Assembly: GCA_009843625.1 (NCBI GenBank)
Contig: VYDD01000090.1
Span: 1-9,453 of the forward strand
Length of the DNA: 9,453 nt
Direction: 5' to 3'
Origin: Gammaproteobacteria bacterium
GTDB lineage: Bacteria > Gemmatimonadota > Gemmatimonadetes > Longimicrobiales > Gaopeijiaceae
Numbering within the stretch: position 1 is the first letter of the stretch; each line of letters opens with the position of its first letter. Both the position numbers and the translations under genes were made by a program. Positions 4,984 through 9,453 of the stretch are shown piece by piece. The notes under the pieces are model-generated. The model saw nothing but the letters and a program-made list of their open reading frames with translations. It had not been told where the DNA came from and did not search any database.

Positions 4984-7492
4984 TGAACACCTCCATCTCC
5001 TGGCCGATGCCTCGCCATCGCTTGATTCGATCTACCGCAGGGTCCACGTCGCCCCCTGAGAGCGCCCTCTCCAGCTCGATGGCAACGACGAAGGCTTCTG
5101 CATGCAGGCGGCGCCCAGCCTCCCATCGGTCCTGTCCAACCTCATCGAGCCGGTCCCGTGCTACGACCGTTGCCTCTTCCCACGCGTCCGCTCGCACCAG
5201 CACGTCCAGAATACTCACGGTTGGTTCTGGCAGGTTGAACTCACCGATCAACCTTGCTCGCGCCTGTGTCGCCGCCGCAGGTAGCGCTTCCTTGATGCGG
5301 CATATCTCCGGTCGCGACAACTCCTCAAGTTCTTCCACCAAAGCGGGAACGCGATGGGACCAAGTCTGCGGATCCATGATCAGGGAGACGATCAGTTCCG
5401 CGTACCCATTCTCCCCTCGGAGGATACCGCCAAACGCAAACGCCTCAACCACCTCAAACGCCTCGTGCGGATCCATCTCCGAAAGGAGGTGAATCACCTT
5501 CTGTATGGTCCGATGATCCGACGGGTCAAACTCCCGGGTCAACCGAAGCAGTTGTTGAATCGCAACCGCCAAGATCTGATCCCGCTCACCAGACGACGCG
5601 TAGGTGTTGACGAGTTGGGCCACGCTCACGAGCAGGTGACGCTTGAATCGACTCGGCATCTTCCGGTAGTTGATTCGAAGAGCTGAATCGTGCACGATCA
5701 CGTAGGGATCTTGGAGCAACGGGAGAAACGTTTCGTGCACCAAATCGGGAAGATCGTCCCCGTGAGACTGCAGGACGTTACCGTAGGCCGTGGCCGCCGA
5801 CGATCGTATCAGCTGAGACGAATGCACCAATCCGCGGTAGAGATAGGGTAGCCCCAGCGACAGACCGCCGGGTGTTCGACACAGCTTCCCGAGCCCCTCT
5901 ACAATCGCCGCGCGAAGGCGTTCCGCCTCGACGTCCTCTTGCTGCAAGACCTCGCACAACTGCGCACCTACGGCATGCGGGAATCGCGCTCCCGTCGCAC
6001 TGACGACGTCAATGATCCTACGCAGAGCGCCGCCGAGCGCCGTACGTTTTCCCATTCCAGTAAGGGCGGCCAGAGGCTCCAGACCGGCAGGTTCAACCAA
6101 CGTCTCCTCAGGTGCGTCCAAGGCCGTTGCCATGAGGGCGGCACAGCCCAGTAGAGAGTCGGCATGTGGTACGATCGCCCCCGGCCAATCCCTCGCGATG
6201 AGCTCCAAGAGGTCAACGGCTTCTCGCACCATGCGATGATCGTCGGGGCGCGCCAGCACCGCGATCACACGTCGCAGCGCGACATCGCGCGCGTCGGAGA
6301 GCGCAGCGTCATCTCTACCGCCAGACTGAGATCGAATCGATCGGACGACGACAGCGAAGAGATGGCGACGATCCTCGGACGTACCCTTCGCAGACGCGGC
6401 TTCTAATGCAGAGTTCACCCTCTCAGGATGCTCCCGGAGCGCCGTGCCCAGCGTGAGAGTAGCAGCTGCACGCCCGTATTCCCCATATTCCCGATCCGGT
6501 GCCAGGACGGCTCTCACGAGAGGATCGATCAGCCCCAAACGTAGATTGGACCCTGCCGAGCCGAGCTGATTGATAGATTGGCAGGCGGTCCGTCGGTCCT
6601 CGGGCGATCCCGATCGAAGCAACTCTGCCAACTTCTGCTCCACTAGCTGAGGATGGCGAACCGCCACTCGGCGTAGCGGACCTGGATCGCTGTTGGTCGC
6701 AGAAGGCCACGGCCGCTCGCACCCCGCAAGATGGATTAGCCCCGGCAGGGCTGCGCTTACGTCATCCGAGGACGCTTCGCCAAGATCACGTGTTCCTAGT
6801 CCAGCCGCGACGGTGACGGCGACACCCTCGGCTACAGCGAGGAGGGCAGCCCGCGAAAGGCGCGGGCGATCCGTCTCCACCCGATCGAGGACAAGCAGAG
6901 CTGACTCAGCGTGGACCTCGTCACCCGCCGCCAGCAGATCGTACAGAAGATCGACAACGGGACCCAGGAAATGATCGGGACTCGCCGTGGCCGCCCCGAC
7001 TAAGCGTTTCCCGTTTTCCGGCGTGGGATTCTCATCGAACTCACCGATTAGATCAATCAGTCCGGCCGTGGTGGGACCGACCTCAGCGCGGAGACGCTGG
7101 CGTCGCGAATCACGTTGGGCGAGTGCCAGCTGCGCCTTCTTCTGGGCCTCGTCCCTTGCTCTCTTCCTCCGTGTTCGTTCGGCGTCTCGACGCTCGACAA
7201 GCGCGATGAGATTCGGAAGGCGCACGGGCTGCCTTTCGCCGCAACCTTCACAATTCTGGTCGTAGAAGTGCAGGGCTGCGTCGTGCAGTTCGGTGTACCT
7301 GTATCCATCATCGATGGCGTACTTGCATCGAAAGTAACGGCTACCTATCGGGAGTCCGGTGCTCTGTTCCAGGAGTCCAATGCCCCCCCAAGATTCTACC
7401 TGAAGGTGAGCGCACCAGTTGGAAGCGAGCGTCAAGGCCTCCTGGTTCCGCTCGCCGAGTTCGATCGCCCGCCTGACATCGTCGTCAATCAT
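4937..7492 (-). CDS. Large HEAT-like solenoid protein with Cys-rich N-terminus; first gene of a two-gene cassette
   Basis: 851 residues, no signal peptide or membrane segment, so cytoplasmic. The first 90 residues hold four cysteines (27, 56, 81, 84), including CEGC, in the setting FRCKY and NCEGCGERQPVRLPNL; this could bind zinc or an Fe-S cluster. About 98-137 is a run of Arg/Lys/Glu/Ala that reads as a charged helix or coiled coil. From about 140 to the end the protein is a series of paired amphipathic helices. The clearest HEAT-like units are near 545-575 (LPYLYRGLVHSSQLIRSSAA) and 583-605 (LVHETFLPLLQDPYVIVHDSA). No ATPase (Walker) or nuclease motif is seen. HEAT solenoids usually bind protein or nucleic acid, so a scaffold, sensor or substrate-recognition role for the nuclease partner is the natural inference. 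The ATG at 7490-7492 is preceded by GGGG about 7 nt upstream. GC is lower than in the flanking genes. I do not recognise the family; the reading frame is sure. Confidence 0.88.
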   Translation of the reverse strand: MIDDDVRRAIELGERNQEALTLASNWCAHLQVESWGGIGLLEQSTGLPIGSRYFRCKYAIDDGYRYTELHDAALHFYDQNCEGCGERQPVRLPNLIALVERRDAERTRRKRARDEAQKKAQLALAQRDSRRQRLRAEVGPTTAGLIDLIGEFDENPTPENGKRLVGAATASPDHFLGPVVDLLYDLLAAGDEVHAESALLVLDRVETDRPRLSRAALLAVAEGVAVTVAAGLGTRDLGEASSDDVSAALPGLIHLAGCERPWPSATNSDPGPLRRVAVRHPQLVEQKLAELLRSGSPEDRRTACQSINQLGSAGSNLRLGLIDPLVRAVLAPDREYGEYGRAAATLTLGTALREHPERVNSALEAASAKGTSEDRRHLFAVVVRSIRSQSGGRDDAALSDARDVALRRVIAVLARPDDHRMVREAVDLLELIARDWPGAIVPHADSLLGCAALMATALDAPEETLVEPAGLEPLAALTGMGKRTALGGALRRIIDVVSATGARFPHAVGAQLCEVLQQEDVEAERLRAAIVEGLGKLCRTPGGLSLGLPYLYRGLVHSSQLIRSSAATAYGNVLQSHGDDLPDLVHETFLPLLQDPYVIVHDSALRINYRKMPSRFKRHLLVSVAQLVNTYASSGERDQILAVAIQQLLRLTREFDPSDHRTIQKVIHLLSEMDPHEAFEVVEAFAFGGILRGENGYAELIVSLIMDPQTWSHRVPALVEELEELSRPEICRIKEALPAAATQARARLIGEFNLPEPTVSILDVLVRADAWEEATVVARDRLDEVGQDRWEAGRRLHAEAFVVAIELERALSGGDVDPAVDRIKRWRGIGQEMEVFNEARKERLDRIPFDL
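4990..4994 (-). promoter_or_regulatory. Ribosome site GGAGG inside the upstream gene, for the nuclease gene
   Basis: GGAGG followed by 6 nt and ATG lies within the last codons of the 851-residue gene. It fixes the nuclease start at 4983 and supports coupled translation of the pair. Confidence 0.65.
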
Positions 7493-7675
7493 TCTTCATC
7501 CCCATCTACCTAACCAACACTGGTTGGCCCTTCCGGGTCACCGCCACCGCAGCAATCTGGCTGTGCTTCTGAACGCCAGCCCGGTGAACACCGTGTGCAG
7601 CCGGTTTTGTGCCTTCCGACTGTGTGCCACGGCCTCCGGCGGCTGGCCTTGCTGGCGGCGGCCCTTCCATGTGTT

Positions 7676-8785
7676 TTAGGCGGGCAGATTGAAGAAGGCG
7701 AGGGCGAGGAGGACGTACACGGCGAGGAGGAGCACGCCCTCCATCCAGTGCGTCTGGCCGTCATCCGCGATCTGCCCCACGACGAGGACGGAGACCGCCA
7801 CGGCCACGACTTCCAGCGGAGAAAAGACGAGGTCGATCGGCGCCGGCCCGACCGCGTACGAGAGGAAGACGAGGAGAGGGGCGATGAGGAGGGCGATCTG
7901 CAGGGACGATCCCACCGCGATCTGAATCGACAGATCCATCTTGTTCCGGAGGGCGACGAGCACGGCAGTCGAGTGTTCCGCCGCGTTGCCGACGAGGGCG
8001 ACGACGATCACGCCCACGAAGACCTCGGTCATCCCCAGGGAGTGTGCCGCCTCCTCCGCTCCGCCGACGAGGATCTCGCTCATCCAGCCCACGACCGCGG
8101 CCGCGCCTACGAGGACCGCGAACGACTTTCCCTTCGACCACGCGGGAGCCCCGTGCGTCTCGCCGGCGGCGTGCCCCGTCCCCTGGTAGAGATCCGCGTG
8201 CGTCCGCAGCGCGAAGACGAGCGAGAGGATGTAGCAGACGATGAGGACGACGGAGATCTCGAGGCTCAGCGACCCTGATTCGGCTCCCGCCGCCGCTGCC
8301 GCCCCGGACTCCGCCCCATCCCGCAGGTAGTGCAGCAGCGACGGGATGACGAGTCCGACCGCGCTCAGGAGAAGGAGAGTCGAGCCCAGCTTGGCCGCCG
8401 TCCGGTTGAAGACCTGCTTGCGGAACTTCAGGCCGCCGAGCAGCGCGCTCAATCCGAAGATGAGGAGGATGTTCCCGATGATCGACCCCGTGAGCGACGC
8501 CTTCACCAGGTCGTGCAGCCCCGCTCTGAGGGCGAAGATCGCGATGATCAGCTCCGCGGCGTTGCCGAATGTCGCGTTGAGCAGTCCTCCGAGACCGGCG
8601 CCCACGTGCTCGGCCAGCATCTCGGTGGACTTCCCCATGATTCCGGCGAGGGGAACGATCGCGACGGCGGAGGTAAGAAAGAGCGTGGTCGCCGACGCGT
8701 GGACGACGTACTCGAGAACGAGCGTGATGGGAACGAAGACGAGAAGGAGCAGGAGAATCTGGTCTGCTTTCAGCTTGAGAGCCAA
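7676..8785 (-). CDS. Ca2+/H+ antiporter, CAX family (ChaA/Cax-type)
   Basis: A 369-residue inner-membrane exchanger that moves Ca2+ (sometimes Na+ or K+) out of the cytoplasm against protons. Both conserved ion-binding alpha repeats are present: GNAAEL (74-79, Glu78) and GNAAEHS (266-272, Glu270), each in a strongly hydrophobic context. An N-terminal GKSTEMLAEHVG (51-62) is also typical. About ten to eleven membrane segments can be read, divided by a polar loop at roughly 155-172 and another near 193-220. The length fits bacterial CAX proteins. I chose the TTG at 8783-8785 because GGAGG (8794-8798) lies 8 nt upstream and no in-frame ATG is nearer. The tRNA-Cys gene ends 51 nt upstream on the same strand, so the two may share a transcript. 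High GC (62-72% in sampled rows) marks it as backbone. The family is very sure; the exact ion is not. Confidence 0.96.
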   Translation of the reverse strand: MALKLKADQILLLLLVFVPITLVLEYVVHASATTLFLTSAVAIVPLAGIMGKSTEMLAEHVGAGLGGLLNATFGNAAELIIAIFALRAGLHDLVKASLTGSIIGNILLIFGLSALLGGLKFRKQVFNRTAAKLGSTLLLLSAVGLVIPSLLHYLRDGAESGAAAAAGAESGSLSLEISVVLIVCYILSLVFALRTHADLYQGTGHAAGETHGAPAWSKGKSFAVLVGAAAVVGWMSEILVGGAEEAAHSLGMTEVFVGVIVVALVGNAAEHSTAVLVALRNKMDLSIQIAVGSSLQIALLIAPLLVFLSYAVGPAPIDLVFSPLEVVAVAVSVLVVGQIADDGQTHWMEGVLLLAVYVLLALAFFNLPA

Positions 8786-8793
8786 CCCGTTCT

Positions 8794-8798
8794 CCTCC
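8794..8798 (-). promoter_or_regulatory. Ribosome site GGAGG deciding the TTG start of the antiporter
   Basis: GGAGG with an 8-nt spacer precedes the TTG at 8785. This supports the unusual start codon. Confidence 0.65.
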
Positions 8799-8836
8799 CG
8801 TTATCGCCGGAAAGCACAGCCGCCCGAGGCAAAAAG

Positions 8837-8907
8837 AGGCGCCGTCCGGATTCGAACCGGAGTAGGGGGCTTTGCAGGCCCCTGCCTAACCACTCGGCCA
8901 CGGCGCC
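8837..8907 (-). tRNA. tRNA-Cys (anticodon GCA)
   Basis: A 71-nt cloverleaf folds fully on the minus strand. The acceptor stem GGCGCCG/CGGCGCC has 7 pairs. The D arm GCC/GGC follows, then the anticodon stem GGGGC/GCCCC with loop CTGCAAA, giving GCA for cysteine codons. The T arm is TCCGG/CCGGA around TTCGAAT. The discriminator base is U73, the known identity base of tRNA-Cys. The CCA end is not encoded: the next bases are CTTTTT, which may also help end transcription. A possible -10 box, TAGGCT (8919-8924), lies 11 nt upstream of the mature 5' end, without a clear -35. Confidence 0.97.
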
Positions 8908-8981
8908 GAAGTTCGCACAGCCTAATGGAGCGACCACACCGACGCCACCGGCGGAAGGTTCTCCATCGCGCCCCGGACTGC

Positions 8982-8987
8982 TATACT
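8982..8987 (+). promoter_or_regulatory. -10 box TATACT placed for leaderless transcription
   Basis: TATACT ends 6 nt before the ATG at 8994, so the usual start distance puts transcription initiation on the start codon. No Shine-Dalgarno sequence separates them. The -35 position with a 17-base spacer (8959-8964, TTCTCC) is a poor match. The TANNNT-next-to-ATG arrangement is known from leaderless genes in several high-GC phyla. Confidence 0.5.
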
Positions 8988-8993
8988 CGCGCG

Positions 8994-9453
8994 ATGCCTT
9001 CGCCGACCCGACGCGCCCTTCCGATCCTTGTCGCCCTCGTCGCCACGGCCATGGCCCCCATCCATCTGGCCGGGCAGTTCAGCGACGCGCGACTGCCGAG
9101 GCAGGGGAAGCTGTGGCTCACCGTCGCGCCGACCCTGCTGAACTGGTCCGAACAGTTCGCCTTCGACTCCAGCGCGGCGATCGCCGACGGGGCGCGCGAG
9201 CCGTTGGCCGCCCACTTCGACGGTCCGCTCGCCCGCCGCATGTTTCCTCCCCCCTTCGCTCTCATCCAGGAACTCAACGACGATGCGGAGGCCCTCGGCT
9301 TCGAACCCGTAACCGAGGACGACTTTTCGTTCGGTGGGCTCGACTTCTCCGCGATGCGGGCACAGGTACGCCGACTCGGGCTCGGCGTCGTGGTGGGTAT
9401 CCTCGACTGGGTCAGCGTGGGAGCCCGGGCCCCCTTCACGCTCACGGACATGA
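8994..9453 (+). CDS. Exported protein, possibly outer-membrane barrel (N-terminal 153 aa, cut by window edge)
   Basis: The frame opens MPSPTRRALPILVALVATAMA, a Sec-type signal peptide: basic start, hydrophobic core about 9-21, likely cleavage near LAG-Q at 26-28. The mature part starts with SDARLPRQGKLWLTVAP. It later has an aromatic and glycine pattern (SFGGLDFSAMRAQVRRLGLGVVVGILDWVSVGARAPFTLTD) that alternates hydrophobic residues like the first strands of an outer-membrane beta-barrel. I do not recognise the family, and the C-terminal part lies to the right of the window. The ATG at 8994 is chosen because it gives the signal peptide and follows the TATACT box directly. Divergent from the tRNA-Cys gene, with 86 bases between them. 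Confidence 0.82.
   Translation, partial: MPSPTRRALPILVALVATAMAPIHLAGQFSDARLPRQGKLWLTVAPTLLNWSEQFAFDSSAAIADGAREPLAAHFDGPLARRMFPPPFALIQELNDDAEALGFEPVTEDDFSFGGLDFSAMRAQVRRLGLGVVVGILDWVSVGARAPFTLTDM

Noticed and set aside
7512..7530. Dyad AACCA-TGGTT / CCAAC-GTTGG upstream of the solenoid gene
   Set aside because: Stems of only 5 bp with 4-base loops, no T-run and no second copy nearby. It could be an operator, but nothing distinguishes it from chance.
7595..8278. Plus-strand frame of 227 codons opposite the antiporter
   Set aside because: Its extreme Asp/Glu/Arg/His content is the mirror of hydrophobic membrane codons, so it is a shadow.
8837..8907. tRNA-Cys as the attachment site of an integrated island
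   Set aside because: The backbone-like antiporter lies between the tRNA and the cassette, no integrase is present, and the longest tRNA 3'-end match I found elsewhere is the 8-base T-loop word CCGGTTCG (3128-3135 and 3429-3436).

Overview
The window is about 9.4 kb of GC-rich bacterial DNA. Five genes and a tRNA lie on the minus strand, and one gene runs off the right edge on the plus strand. The GC-rich coding sequence, GTG and TTG starts with strong GGAGG sites, a Tat-exported amidase and a TATACT box placed for leaderless transcription suggest a Gram-negative, high-GC, non-enteric bacterium. Gemmatimonadota is my best guess, but it rests on style rather than a marker gene and is weak.

Left part (1-2708, minus strand). 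The first 311 residues of a type I restriction-modification methyltransferase subunit (HsdM) enter from the left edge, and any hsdS and hsdR would lie outside the window. Three GAACG words at an exact 10-base period sit just upstream of it. Further upstream is a complete Tat-signal amidase of the Ser-cisSer-Lys amidase-signature family, preceded by a strong ribosome binding site and a 7-bp hairpin.

Middle (2709-3534) holds no gene I can name. It contains a short plus-strand reading frame that looks coding but is cut by a TGA, and otherwise unassigned sequence.

Centre (3535-7492, minus strand) is the most interesting part: two overlapping genes that behave as one translational unit. The first encodes an 851-residue protein with a Cys-rich N-terminus, a charged helical linker and a long HEAT-like alpha-helical solenoid. 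The second encodes a 482-residue protein with a helical N-terminus, a beta-rich middle and a C-terminal PD-(D/E)XK nuclease module. I know no named system that matches the pair. A scaffold or sensor plus nuclease, near a type I R-M gene and in lower-GC DNA than its flanks, suggests an undescribed defence or other accessory system. That function is inference.

Right part (7493-9453) looks like ordinary chromosome: a Ca2+/H+ antiporter (CAX family), tRNA-Cys(GCA) on the same strand just upstream of it, and a divergent plus-strand gene for an exported, probably outer-membrane protein that is cut by the window edge.
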